Positions 1 through 8,861 of a stretch of 23,169 bases of DNA are shown piece after piece; within the stretch, counting starts at the first letter, position 1; the number at the start of each line of letters is the position of its first letter. The position numbers and the translations under genes were made by a program. The stretch lies in contig CAZZHQ010000031.1 of NCBI GenBank assembly GCA_964654015.1, positions 1 through 23,169 of the forward strand, written 5' to 3'. The notes beneath the pieces are model-generated. The model worked only from the letters and a program-made list of their open reading frames with translations, ran no database searches and was not told the DNA's origin. The stretch is from JAUUZT01 sp964654015. Its GTDB lineage: Bacteria > Chloroflexota > Dehalococcoidia > GIF9 > AB-539-J10.

Positions 1-636
1 GCCGATTATTCAAAAATAAGTAAAGCAATAGTAGATGGGGATGAGGATGTAGTAGTTGAATTAACCGAGAGAGCATTGAATGAAAATATTGAAGCAAAGC
101 AGATATTAGATGAAGGACTAATTCCAGGTATCGAGAAGGTAGGTGAACTATTCGGGGCAGGTGAATATTTTCTTCCTGAGTTACTGGTATCGGGAGAAGC
201 CATGTCCAAAGCAATTGAAATACTGGAACCGTTTCTTACCAAGAGCGGTATACCAGCTAAGGGGAAGATTGCTATGGGCACGGTGCAGGGAGATGTGCAT
301 AATATAGGCAAGGATATTGTTATCATGATGTTGAAAGGGAGAGGATGGGATGTAACTGACCTCGGTGTAGATGTTGACCCTGAGACATTTTGCTCTGTGG
401 TAAGAGATGGTGATTATCAAATACTTGGCTTATCCTCGCTACTGACCATGACTATGCCGGATACAGTTAAGACAATTGAGGCTCTAAAAGCAGCCGGATT
501 AAGAGATAAAATAAAAATAATGGTTGGTGGCGCCCCGACGACACAGGAATGGGCTGATAAGATTGGAGCAGATGGTTATGCTAAAAATGCCTCTGAGGTG
601 GCAAAACTGGCAGCTACCCTTATCGGGAAAGCATAG
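1..636 (+). CDS. Corrinoid (B12-binding) methyltransferase protein, 5' partial
   Basis: This is the corrinoid carrier protein of a methyl-transfer system; it shuttles a methyl group on cobalamin between two methyltransferases in the cytoplasm. The frame is open from the first base (ADYSKISKAI...), so the true start lies upstream of the window and a TTG at 76 is only an internal codon. The N-terminal part resembles the helical cap domain of MtbC/MtaC/MtvC-type proteins. The cobalamin-binding Rossmann domain follows, with the signature DVHNIGKDI at codons 98-106; its His (codon 100) is expected to be the lower axial cobalt ligand. The downstream GLSSLLTMTM and VGGAPTT segments are also typical. 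The stop lies 15 bp before the first URO-D gene, which fits one operon. The substrate cannot be read from this protein alone. Confidence 0.93.
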   Translation, partial: ADYSKISKAIVDGDEDVVVELTERALNENIEAKQILDEGLIPGIEKVGELFGAGEYFLPELLVSGEAMSKAIEILEPFLTKSGIPAKGKIAMGTVQGDVHNIGKDIVIMMLKGRGWDVTDLGVDVDPETFCSVVRDGDYQILGLSSLLTMTMPDTVKTIEALKAAGLRDKIKIMVGGAPTTQEWADKIGADGYAKNASEVAKLAATLIGKA

Positions 637-651
637 TGGGAGTATACGGTA

Positions 652-1520
652 ATGCCGAAAATGACTGGACTGGAACGAATACTTACCACTCTGAAATTAC
701 AGGAGCCTGATAGGGTTCCTACCTTCGATGGAGTTCACAAGAAAGTACGAGATGCCATAACAGGTAGCCCGGATGCTTCGTATGCGGATTTCATTGATAA
801 AGTTGATACCGACGCTATCTCGATTAGTCAGCGTGTATTTACCTGGAGCTATGAGCCGTTAGGGGTGAGCAAAACCGGCAGGCAATTGAAACGAGGGCAG
901 TGGGGTGATGTCACCCAATTTACTGCAGAAGAAACTGGTGTTGTTATGGAACCTGGAATCAAATCCGAAAAGGATATAGATACCTATATCCCTCCTGACC
1001 CTGATGAGGAATGGCGATACGACTGGCTTAAACAACTGGTGAAGAGATTCAAGGGCAATCGTGCGATTGTTATAGGTTGTACTGACATTTTTGATGTCGC
1101 CAAGGAAAACTTACTTGGTGATAAGCAATACTACAAGGCCATGGTTAAAAATCCCAGTTTTGTCGAAAGAGCCAATCAGATAGCACTAACTTACCAGCTA
1201 AGGTACGTAAAAAATTGTATTGACCTTGGTGCAGATGTCGTCTTTGTGAATGGTGATTGGGCGATGACTCAGGGACCTATGGTATCACGGACGTTTATTG
1301 AGAAATTTATAGTCCCACCATTTAAGGAAATTGTGGAGTACTGCCACAGCCGTGGAGTACCGGTGATAAAACATACCGATGGTAATATCTGGCCCATCTA
1401 TGACCTTGTGGTGAATACTGGTACAGATGGGCTCCATCCAATAGACCCTATGGCAGGTATGGATATGGCGGAAGCCAAAGCGAAATTTGGTGATAAAGTT
1501 TGTCTTTGTGGCAATGTGAG
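652..1520 (+). CDS. URO-D family methyltransferase homologue, copy A, 3' end lost in gap
   Basis: This is a member of the uroporphyrinogen decarboxylase (URO-D) superfamily, the branch that includes the cobalamin-dependent methyltransferases MtaA, MtbA and CmuA. It is probably not a haem enzyme, given the adjacent corrinoid gene. The ATG at 652 has GGGAG about 9 bp upstream; an ATG at 661 is an alternative. About 290 residues are visible before the N run. The C-terminal half carries KHTDGN (His241) and CLCGN (Cys284, Cys286). In MtaA-type enzymes zinc is held by H-x-C and a distal Cys; here Asp takes the place of the first Cys, so metal binding is uncertain. The missing C-terminus should be about 66 residues, judging by copy B. 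A role in moving methyl groups to or from the neighbouring corrinoid protein is inferred. Confidence 0.85.
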
Positions 1521-1620
1521 NNNNNNNNNNNNNNNNNNNNNNNNNNNNNNNNNNNNNNNNNNNNNNNNNNNNNNNNNNNNNNNNNNNNNNNNNNNNNNNN
1601 NNNNNNNNNNNNNNNNNNNN
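1521..1620. other. Assembly gap (100 N) between tandem paralogues
   Basis: This is a run of exactly 100 N. The two flanking genes are homologous along their whole visible length. Aligning them shows that about 199 nt of copy A (with its stop) and about 25 nt of copy B are missing, before any spacer is counted. The N run is therefore a placeholder, not a measured length. Apparent open frames running through it are artefacts. Confidence 0.95.
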
Positions 1621-2663
1621 GGATACTTACTACTTTGAAGTTGCAGGAACCAGATAGGGTCCCCACCTTTGATGGAGTTCATAAAAAAGTAAGGGATGCT
1701 ATTACGGGCAATCCCAATGCCTCATATGAGGATTTCGTTGATTTTGTAGATATCGATGGAATACTAGTCGGTGATCGTAATGATTGCTGGAGCTATGAAA
1801 ATATAGGTGTGAGTAAGACAGGCAGGCAGTTAAAGAGGGGGCAATGGGGCGCCATTGTTCAGTACACGGCGGAAGAGACAGGTGTCGTGATGGAAGCTGG
1901 CCTCAAGTCAGAAAAAGATGTAGATACATATGTGCCTCCTGATCCTGATGAGGAATGGCGATATGACTGGCTCAAAAAACTGGTTAAGAGGTTTAAAGGA
2001 CAGCGGGCTATTATTGCTGGTTGTACTGATATATTCGATGTCGCAAAGGAAAATATACTGGGTGATAAGCAGTGCTATAAGGCAATGGTAAAAAATCCTG
2101 GACTTGTAGACTGGGCTATTGAAATTGCACTTAATTACCAGTTAGGGTATTTGAAGAATTCTATTGATTTAGGTGCTGACATAGCTTTTGTTAATGGCGA
2201 TTGGGCGATGACCCAGGGTCCAATGGTATCACGTAAATTTACTGAGAGATTTCTGGTACCTCCTTTTAGAAAGGTCGTAGAGTATTGCCACAGTCGTGGT
2301 GTACCGGTTATCAAACATACTGATGGTAATATCTGGCCAATTTATGACCTTATTATTGATGCTGGTACAGACGGACTCCACCCGATAGACCCGATGGCAG
2401 GGATGGATATGGCAGATGCCAAGGCAAAGTTTGGAGATAAGATATGTTTATGTGGCAATGTAAGCTGTGCCTTCTCGCTGGTTTCAGGAACTGTTGAAGA
2501 AGTAATACAGGAAACAAAGGATGTAATAAAAAAGGCAGGCAAAGGTGGAGGCCTCATTTGCATGTCGAGTAACTCGGTTCATTCAGGTGTGAAACCGGAG
2601 AATTACGTAGCTATGATTAAGACGATAAAGGAGTATGGGAAATATCCACTGTCATTAGATTGA
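1621..2663 (+). CDS. URO-D family methyltransferase homologue, copy B, 5' end lost in gap
   Basis: This is a tandem paralogue of the gene before the gap, about 80% identical in protein by eye over some 280 aligned residues. The reading frame is fixed by ATA at 1623, which aligns with Ile10 of copy A, so only about nine N-terminal codons are missing. It keeps the KHTDGN segment (His at 2316-2318), the GLHPIDP segment and the CLCGN motif. It adds the C-terminus that copy A lacks, ending in KEYGKYPLSLD. The strongest sequence difference is a block around 1740-1805, which could reflect different substrates. The role is the same as for copy A by inference: a cobalamin-dependent methyl-transfer partner of the corrinoid protein. 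A distant URO-D homologue follows after 163 bp. Confidence 0.87.
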
Positions 2664-2826
2664 GCGGAACGAAGTAAGCCTGTTTTATTTGTCTTAGAGT
2701 AATGTGAACTGGTTATAGGAAGTGGTGCTTCTGGCACATTTGATGGTACTACTGCCTATACTAATTACGGAAGGAAAACGATTTCCGTATGGAAAGGGCA
2801 AATTAAAGGAAGGAAGTAAGCAGGGA

Positions 2827-3945
2827 ATGGCGATAACTCCTAAGCAGAGAATACTGGCAACAGTCCAGGGTGAACGTCTGAGTAATGTTCCTCTGGGAGT
2901 ACGAATAGACTTGTGGTATAACTACAATTTAGCCCATGACACTTTGCCTGAGAAATATAAGGGATGCAGCGAACTGGAAATTCTCAAGGATTTAGGTGTT
3001 GGTTTTCAACACCGCTTTAATAACTTACTTAAAGAGAAGTATCCGGGAGTGGAGGTGATTGAGGAAGTGGAGGGTTCCACTACAACAACGAAGTTTGTTA
3101 CACCGGTGGGTACTATTCAGAGGAAGGTAGTATTGAATCCCTATGAAGGAGCTTTGGTGGGATATGAAACGGAAAAGCTCTTTAAGACAATGGAAGATTA
3201 TCCCGCGATTAAATACTTGATAGAGAATACTGTTCCTTCAACTAATCCAGATCAGTATGCTAAAGCACGTGAGGAGATTGGAGAGGATGGGGTGATGATG
3301 GCAGGGGAGAGGTATTGCCCGGCACAGCATATCATGAGAGTAGTCATGGGTTATGAACAATTCTTCTATGAATTGAATGATCATCCTGAAGAGGTCGAGG
3401 AGCTTATTGAACTGGTAGCGTTTCTTAGAAGGAAACAGTATAAACTGATTGTGGACACTACTGACCTTGAACTTATTCGCGTGTGTGGAAACTGGAGTGA
3501 TGATATACATACCCCGGTGTTTAAGAAATATTTTATTCCCTGGTTTCAGGAAATAACAGATTTTATACATGCCCATGGAAGATTCTCCTTTTGCCATCTT
3601 GATGGCGAGAGCAGAAGGCTTATTCCGTTTTTGCTGGATACCAACATAGACGTTTTTGAGGCGTGGTCTCCCTATCCCATGACGCAGGTTACCACTGCGG
3701 AGCTAAGAAAAGCACTGGGAGATAAAGCTACAATATGGGGAGGAATCCCTTCTACGCTTTTTGAACCTATGTACAGTGATGAAGAGTTTGATAACTATGT
3801 GATTAATATGCTCAAAGAAATAGCTCCCGGGAATCATTTTGTGGCAGGTATGGGGGATAATTTGCCTTTCGACGGTACGCTAGAACGAGTTAGTCGAATC
3901 GCCGAGCTCATAGAAAAACATGGTTCACTGCCGATAATGACCTGA
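2827..3945 (+). CDS. Divergent URO-D superfamily protein
   Basis: This 372-residue protein of the URO-D superfamily is only distantly related to the two genes before it. I chose the ATG at 2827 because an AAGGAAGGAAG ribosome site lies about 9 bp upstream and the product then begins MAITPKQRILATVQGE, like other family members. An upstream in-frame GTG at 2722 would add a hydrophobic stretch and has no good ribosome site. The central metal or substrate region reads FCHLDGE (Cys256, His257). Where the tandem pair has a distal CLCGN, this protein has IWGGIPS, so the usual distal Cys ligand is missing. It may be a methyltransferase with another metal arrangement or a URO-D-fold enzyme of unknown chemistry. 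It lies 163 bp after copy B and 39 bp before the DUF1177 gene, probably in the same transcript. Confidence 0.82.
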   Translation: MAITPKQRILATVQGERLSNVPLGVRIDLWYNYNLAHDTLPEKYKGCSELEILKDLGVGFQHRFNNLLKEKYPGVEVIEEVEGSTTTTKFVTPVGTIQRKVVLNPYEGALVGYETEKLFKTMEDYPAIKYLIENTVPSTNPDQYAKAREEIGEDGVMMAGERYCPAQHIMRVVMGYEQFFYELNDHPEEVEELIELVAFLRRKQYKLIVDTTDLELIRVCGNWSDDIHTPVFKKYFIPWFQEITDFIHAHGRFSFCHLDGESRRLIPFLLDTNIDVFEAWSPYPMTQVTTAELRKALGDKATIWGGIPSTLFEPMYSDEEFDNYVINMLKEIAPGNHFVAGMGDNLPFDGTLERVSRIAELIEKHGSLPIMT

Positions 3946-3984
3946 TAGACTTCACAATGACTTTCAGTTATCATTAAATCTGTT

Positions 3985-4680
3985 GTGTTACTGCAAGAAG
4001 TTTTAGAAATTTACCAATTAATAGATCAGCCGGGAAGGCCAATTAATCAAATTGCTGAGCTGTTATACAAAAACGGGGTCGAGAAAGAAAACCTCCAAAG
4101 TACAATAGTAAACGAAGAAAGCGGCTCCACTGATTTCATTAAGATTACTTTTCCTGGGAGACATGGTAAGCAAAAAGGGAGCAAAGCTCCTACCCTGGGC
4201 ATTATCGGAAGGCTGGGAGGACTTGGTGCCAGGCCCGCGGTTATCGGGCTTGTATCCGATGGCGATGGTGCCCTGACTGCTCTTTCAACCGCATTAAAAC
4301 TAGCCCGAATGCAAAAACTGGGCGATGTTTTTGAAGGTGACATAATCATCGCCACGCATATATGCACAAATGCCCCCACTGTAGCTCATGAACCCGTGCC
4401 ATTTATGGGCTCTCCTGTCGACCTGTCTACAATGAATAACTATGAGGTTAATTCTCAGATGGATGCTATCCTGTCTGTCGATACTTCCAGGGGAAACAGA
4501 ATAATAAACCATTTTGGCTTTGCTATATCACCAACAGTCAAAGAAGGATATATTCTTCGGGTTAGTGAGGATTTACTTACGATAATGGAAGTCGCTACCG
4601 GCAAGCTCCCTGTTACCTTCCCAATAACTACTCAAGATATTACTCCTTATGGCAATGGCCTGTATCATTTCAACAGCATC
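3985..4680 (+). CDS. DUF1177 family protein, 3' end lost in gap
   Basis: I recognise this as DUF1177, a conserved family with no established function. Diagnostic stretches are GSTDFIKITFPG, APTLGIIGRLGGLGARP, IGLVSDGDGALTALS, HEPVPFMGSPVDLSTMN, and ISPTVKEGYILRVSEDLL followed by FPITTQDITPYGNG. The start is a GTG at 3985 (protein MLLQEVLEIYQLID), with no clear ribosome site, so it may be translated by coupling to the gene 39 bp upstream. About 232 residues are visible before the N run. From memory, family members are nearer 300 residues, so roughly a fifth is missing. The many conserved Asp, His and Glu residues suggest an enzyme that may bind metal, but that is only inference. Its place after corrinoid and URO-D genes suggests a part in the same catabolic pathway. 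Confidence 0.85.
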
Positions 4681-4780
4681 NNNNNNNNNNNNNNNNNNNN
4701 NNNNNNNNNNNNNNNNNNNNNNNNNNNNNNNNNNNNNNNNNNNNNNNNNNNNNNNNNNNNNNNNNNNNNNNNNNNNNNNN
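4681..4780. other. Assembly gap (100 N) between convergent genes
   Basis: This second run of exactly 100 N hides the 3' ends of the DUF1177 gene (+) and the amidase gene (-), and any terminator between them. The DUF1177 gene seems to need some 200 nt more, so the true gap is probably longer than drawn. Confidence 0.9.
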
Positions 4781-6128
4781 ATGGTCGCAAATGTACATCC
4801 AGTACTTTTTCGCACCAGGATGCTACTCCGAGAAGTCCAATTTCATACATAGGAGCTCCAACCAGTTGAACTCCAAGGGGAAGACCGTTCTTGGCCAGTC
4901 CGGTAGGAAGGTTGATAGCGGGCACACCAATAGTTGTCCACGGTAGTTGCATTACTGGATTACCGGTGATGACTGCCAGAGGAGCAGGACCGGGAGCTCC
5001 CGGAGTAATTAGTGCGTCAAACTGACTCATTAAAAGTGAAATATCGACTCGCAGTTGAAGGCGCGCTTGCAGTGCCCGGGCATATTCAACAGCAGAGACA
5101 TTCGACCCTTCCTCGAGCAACCCACGTACTGCATCGCTATATTTGTCCTCATTGCCATCAAACGTCTCCTGATGGTATGCATAGTCTTCAACGCCCAGTA
5201 TGCTTAGCCTCGTTTCAGATACACTGAAAAAACTGGAGGGCAGAGTAACTTCTTGTACGTCGGCACCGGCCTCGCTAAATCGCTTCGCTACCTGCTCAGT
5301 ATGGTGTCTCATCTCGTCTTCCGCATAATCAAAAAAGTACTGACGGACTAAACCCAGGCGCGGTTTTTGCCTGTCACCTGTTGAAGACAAGTAGTCAGGA
5401 ACAGGTTGATTGATTGAACGAGGATCTCTTGAATCATAACCGGCCAGAACCTGGAGGACGAGGGCAATATCCTCAACATTTCGAGTAAATATTCCTACAT
5501 GGTCCATAGTCCAGCTCATTGGCATAACACCGTACGTGCTGATTCGACCGTGCTCAGGTTTGAATCCTACGATACCAGTATAGGATGCCGGACGCAGTGT
5601 TGAGCCAACAGTTTGACTGCCCAAAGCAAGAGGGCACATGCGAGCGGCCACGGCTGCCGCTGAACCACTACTGGAGCCACCCGGAGTACGGGTAGTATTC
5701 CAGGGATTTCGTGTGGGAGCAGGGTCGAAATACGCAAATTCTGTAGTATGGGTCTTGCCTAAAATAATTGCCCCTGCCTCCTTCAGTCGAAGCACAGCGG
5801 CGGCATCATAAGTTGGCACAAACCCCGACCAGAGCGGTGAACCAGCTTCAGTACGTAGTCCTGCGGTGTAAAAGATATCCTTAACCCCGACAGGGATGCC
5901 ACACAGGGGTCCGGGTTGTTTCCCACTGCTCAACTCTTTATCGAGACGACGTGCCTCTTCTTGAGCGCCTTCACGGTCGACGAGAGTCCATGCCTTGATT
6001 TCACCGTCCAGGCTATCAATTCTTTCCAGGCAGGAATTCAGCAGTTCTGCACATGATAAATTGCCTTCCTTAATCGCGGATACGGCATCTTTCACTGTCA
6101 GGTCAAATGGTTCTTCATTTAGCGCCAT
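4781..6128 (-). CDS. Amidase signature family enzyme (GatA-like), C-terminus in gap
   Basis: This amidase-signature hydrolase cleaves a C-N amide bond through a Ser-cisSer-Lys triad. By comparison with family members the triad is Lys83 (GVKD), Ser152 (PGGSSSGS) and Ser176 (GSQTVGSTLRPAS). The start at 6128 is an ATG with GAGGAGG about 8 bp upstream. About 449 residues are visible, ending at VLDVHLRP on the gap edge; family length suggests only a few residues are missing. No GatB or GatC gene is nearby and the protein lies in a catabolic-looking operon, so a small-molecule amidase is more likely than the Glu-tRNA(Gln) amidotransferase subunit. It follows the hydroxyacid dehydrogenase gene by 249 bp on the same strand. 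The substrate is unknown. Confidence 0.9.
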
Positions 6129-6377
6129 AGTTCATTTCCTCCTCTCGTTTCTCTCCAGGTTATTATCTTTTATCAGGGTATGCTATTGCTCTATTCCTTT
6201 CCTCCGTTTTCCATTTATCTTTTAATTACAAATTAGAGTTTAAGAGGCAGATGGTGGAAGCGCTACAGGGTCGAGAGGGCCAACCTGCCCAACTCTGCCG
6301 GAGATATAACATCCCGGCTAATTATCTACTTTTTTACACTAGCAGACTTAATATCATATTTTGGTGTTCTTCGAGTG

Positions 6378-7382
6378 CTAGTTACTTAGCTCTTTACGAT
6401 TAACCCAGTTCTTTGGTTGTTTCCCCTGGAGAACCGCTGCTATTTCCTGAGCGGAACTTCTTCGCGCTCTCTCATATGAACCCTCTGCATATCCAGCACT
6501 ATGGGGCACGATAATTACATTGTCCAGCGTTAAAATCGGATCATCGGTATCTGGTGGCTCTTTTTCCAGGACATCCAGGCCAGCCGCTAGAATCTTGCCT
6601 GATTTCAATGCGTTATACATAGCCTTCTGGTCAATTATCCCGCCACGGGCCGTATTTACCAGGTAGGCTGTCTCCTTCATTTTAGCAAAAACTTTTTCAT
6701 CGAACATATGGTATGTTGATTTCATCAGGGGAACATGAATAGAGATAATGTCTGAAGACCTTAATAGCGTGTCGAAGTCGACCAGTTCGACGCCCAGTTT
6801 GCCGGCTTCCTCAGCAGAAACGTATGGATCGCTGGCTATGATTTTAAAACCGAATGGGCGAGCTCTTTCGGCAACGGCGCGTGCTATTGCTCCGAATGCA
6901 ACCAAACCAAGAGTTTGTCCTCTTAAGTCGAACATGGGCTTCATCTGCGCCCGTCCCTCTATCCATTTTCCATTTATAACTTTCTGGTGAAGAAATACAA
7001 CCCTTCGCTCAATCCCTAAAATCAGGGCCATCGCCTGGTCCGCAACTTCCTCCATGCAGAAATCAACGGCAGCAACGTTAGTAACGATTACACCATGCAG
7101 GGTTGCTGCCTCTACATCAATTTTATCGTACCCGACAGCCGCTTTCGCAATGATCTTGCATTTCTTAGCCGCCGATAATACTTTGTCAGTTATGTTGAAG
7201 TTCCCGGGTATAATGGCATCAGCTTCTCTAATGAGTTCACCGTAGATATTCTCGTCTTCCCCATCATATACTATAATCTCAGCATCTGCCTCTTTCACAA
7301 TCTCTTCTTCGATACTTGTATCTGGTTTGAGGCTTGTAGCTGGCCAGATCTTACCTATCATTAGCACTTTGTATTTTGCCAT
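6378..7382 (-). CDS. D-isomer-specific 2-hydroxyacid dehydrogenase
   Basis: This 334-residue NAD(P)-dependent oxidoreductase of the D-2-hydroxyacid dehydrogenase family interconverts a D-2-hydroxyacid and a 2-oxoacid. The Rossmann loop reads GLVAFGAIA from residue 159; two of the usual glycines are replaced by Ala, which is seen in some CtBP/SerA-like branches. Catalytic residues by alignment are Arg246 (NTARGG), Glu275 (LEKEPP) and His294 (PHSAG). There is no ACT or other regulatory domain, so it is unlike classical SerA. The ATG at 7382 has AAGGAG 8 bp upstream. It sits 122 bp downstream of the UxaA-type gene on the same strand. The pair could work in sequence on a hydroxy- or sugar-acid, but the exact substrate cannot be read from sequence. 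Confidence 0.9.
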   Translation of the reverse strand: MAKYKVLMIGKIWPATSLKPDTSIEEEIVKEADAEIIVYDGEDENIYGELIREADAIIPGNFNITDKVLSAAKKCKIIAKAAVGYDKIDVEAATLHGVIVTNVAAVDFCMEEVADQAMALILGIERRVVFLHQKVINGKWIEGRAQMKPMFDLRGQTLGLVAFGAIARAVAERARPFGFKIIASDPYVSAEEAGKLGVELVDFDTLLRSSDIISIHVPLMKSTYHMFDEKVFAKMKETAYLVNTARGGIIDQKAMYNALKSGKILAAGLDVLEKEPPDTDDPILTLDNVIIVPHSAGYAEGSYERARRSSAQEIAAVLQGKQPKNWVNRKELSN

Positions 7383-7504
7383 CTATAATCTCCTTATATT
7401 TGTTGTTACTTTGCCAACCGGTTTTTAGCTGTAATAGCTCCCTATACTCTATGCAAAGCATCCTATTTTTGCTTATTGTTCTCCTGTTCTGCCCGGGTTG
7501 AATG

Positions 7505-8692
7505 CTAGAAAGGAGTATCCTGCAGGTAACATTGTGCCGTCTCCTGGTACTTTATTGTTTCAGTCTTGGTCATAGACCCGGAGGCAACCTGTCGGACCAA
7601 ATCACATAATCTTTCTCCTGCTTGTTCGACGTTCTCTTTACCTTCAATAACTGTGCCACTAAAAAGATCCACACCCTCTCCACATGCCGCATAGGTTTTA
7701 TAATTTGCCGTCGTCACCAGTTCTGGTGCCACTACGGTTGGCATTGGTGGTAGTAAAGTGTCTTCCAATCTGCCGCCGCCTCCAATCTGGTAAAGTACTA
7801 TGGTGGCCCCCGCAGCTATATAACCAAGGAAGATGCTGGTGGGTTCCTGCCAGTTGTCCACGAAATAAAGTCCTTTGCCTGGTGGACATTCGGCATATTT
7901 GAGGACTCCCTGTATGGGACTGTCTCCACTCTTGGCTATAGCGCCCAGCGATTTCTCCTCCAGCGTTGAAATACCGGCAGCGATGTTAGCTGGTACCGGG
8001 TTAATATTTCTGATAGCTTCACCAATACGCTTGCCTCTTTCTTCTGTAGCCAACGCTACGTTTATAATGTCCTGGGCTACATTTTTATTAACGGCGCGCT
8101 TTGACAGGATGTGTTCCGCTCCAATTATCTCAGTTGTTTCCCCGAAAAAAGCGGTACCTCCCGACTGCACCACGTGATTGAAGAGCTGACCCATTACCGG
8201 GTTACCGGCCATGCCTGAAGTAGGGTCTGAGCGCCCACACTTTACTCCGATCGCCAGTTGGCTGTCATCGACTAGCTCTCGACGTATATCCGAGGCATCA
8301 CGTACCATCTGGCGTGCCACGCGAATTCCCTTCTCGATAACATGAAGGGCATCGGGATATTCCTTGCTTGAGATGAATTCTACAGGCTTTCCGGTTTTAC
8401 TAATTTCTGCGGCAATGACTTCAGGGTCAAGTTCAGGATAGCCCGCTCCCAGGCTTATGCTGTGTATGATAACCCCGGCCACGTTCGGGTTTTTTCCTAG
8501 CCCGGTTATCACCCGGGCAACTGTTTCCCTGTCCCGCTTCGACCGCCCGCTGCCACTATCGGCAGATATGAGTGTTCGTGTTCCATTGACGAATTCACAG
8601 ATTTTATTAGATATTAATCCGCCCGGTAGTACGAGTACGTAGTTTCGCGTACCAACCGTGCCGTTTGCTCTACGATATCCCAGAAAACTCAT
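7505..8692 (-). CDS. UxaA/altronate dehydratase-type large subunit
   Basis: This 395-residue protein belongs to the family of altronate dehydratase UxaA, galactarate dehydratase GarD and sulfolactate sulfo-lyase subunit SuyB (GD_AH_C domain), Fe-dependent lyases of hydroxy acids. It opens with FLGYRRANGTVGTRNYVLVLP, the usual start of the large domain. It carries VKCGRSDPTSGMAGNPVMG near residue 200, the counterpart of the family motif with a likely metal-binding Cys. More Cys follow in YAECPPGKG and AACGEGVD. The SAF-type N-terminal domain or small subunit normally present is neither fused here nor encoded nearby. The ATG at 8692 has AAAGGAG about 7 bp upstream. It is first in a probable operon with the dehydrogenase and amidase. 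The reaction is likely elimination of water or another group from a 2,3-substituted acid; the substrate is unknown. Confidence 0.88.
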   Translation of the reverse strand: MSFLGYRRANGTVGTRNYVLVLPGGLISNKICEFVNGTRTLISADSGSGRSKRDRETVARVITGLGKNPNVAGVIIHSISLGAGYPELDPEVIAAEISKTGKPVEFISSKEYPDALHVIEKGIRVARQMVRDASDIRRELVDDSQLAIGVKCGRSDPTSGMAGNPVMGQLFNHVVQSGGTAFFGETTEIIGAEHILSKRAVNKNVAQDIINVALATEERGKRIGEAIRNINPVPANIAAGISTLEEKSLGAIAKSGDSPIQGVLKYAECPPGKGLYFVDNWQEPTSIFLGYIAAGATIVLYQIGGGGRLEDTLLPPMPTVVAPELVTTANYKTYAACGEGVDLFSGTVIEGKENVEQAGERLCDLVRQVASGSMTKTETIKYQETAQCYLQDTPF

Positions 8693-8769
8693 AGTTCAAC
8701 TCCTTTTCTATGCGATCCAGTCATCTTTAAATTTCAAATATATGACTTATAAGCCTGTCCGGATAGCCT

Positions 8770-8798
8770 ATTGTAACGCTCGGATGGTACTGACACAA
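8770..8798 (-). promoter_or_regulatory. Predicted promoter of the UxaA-dehydrogenase-amidase operon
   Basis: On the minus strand, TTGTGT and TACAAT are separated by 17 bp, a sigma-70-like arrangement. Transcription would start about 70 bp before the UxaA-type gene. The -35 box is weak. Confidence 0.45.
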
Positions 8799-8861
8799 TA
8801 TCTTGACGCAAATTCTAGTGTAAGGTATGGCCTGAAAATACCAGTATATTAGCAGTTAGTA

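Noticed and set aside
1398..1682. Open frames that run through the N gaps on both strands
   Set aside because: They exist only because N codons are not stops. The flanking paralogues show the real frames differ on the two sides.
2722..2826. Upstream GTG extension of the third URO-D gene
   Set aside because: There is no good ribosome site and a non-family hydrophobic N-terminus, while a strong site fits the ATG at 2827.
5555..5585. Sequence resembling a tRNA T-arm (GGTTTGAATCC)
   Set aside because: It lies inside the amidase coding sequence and no cloverleaf can be built around it.
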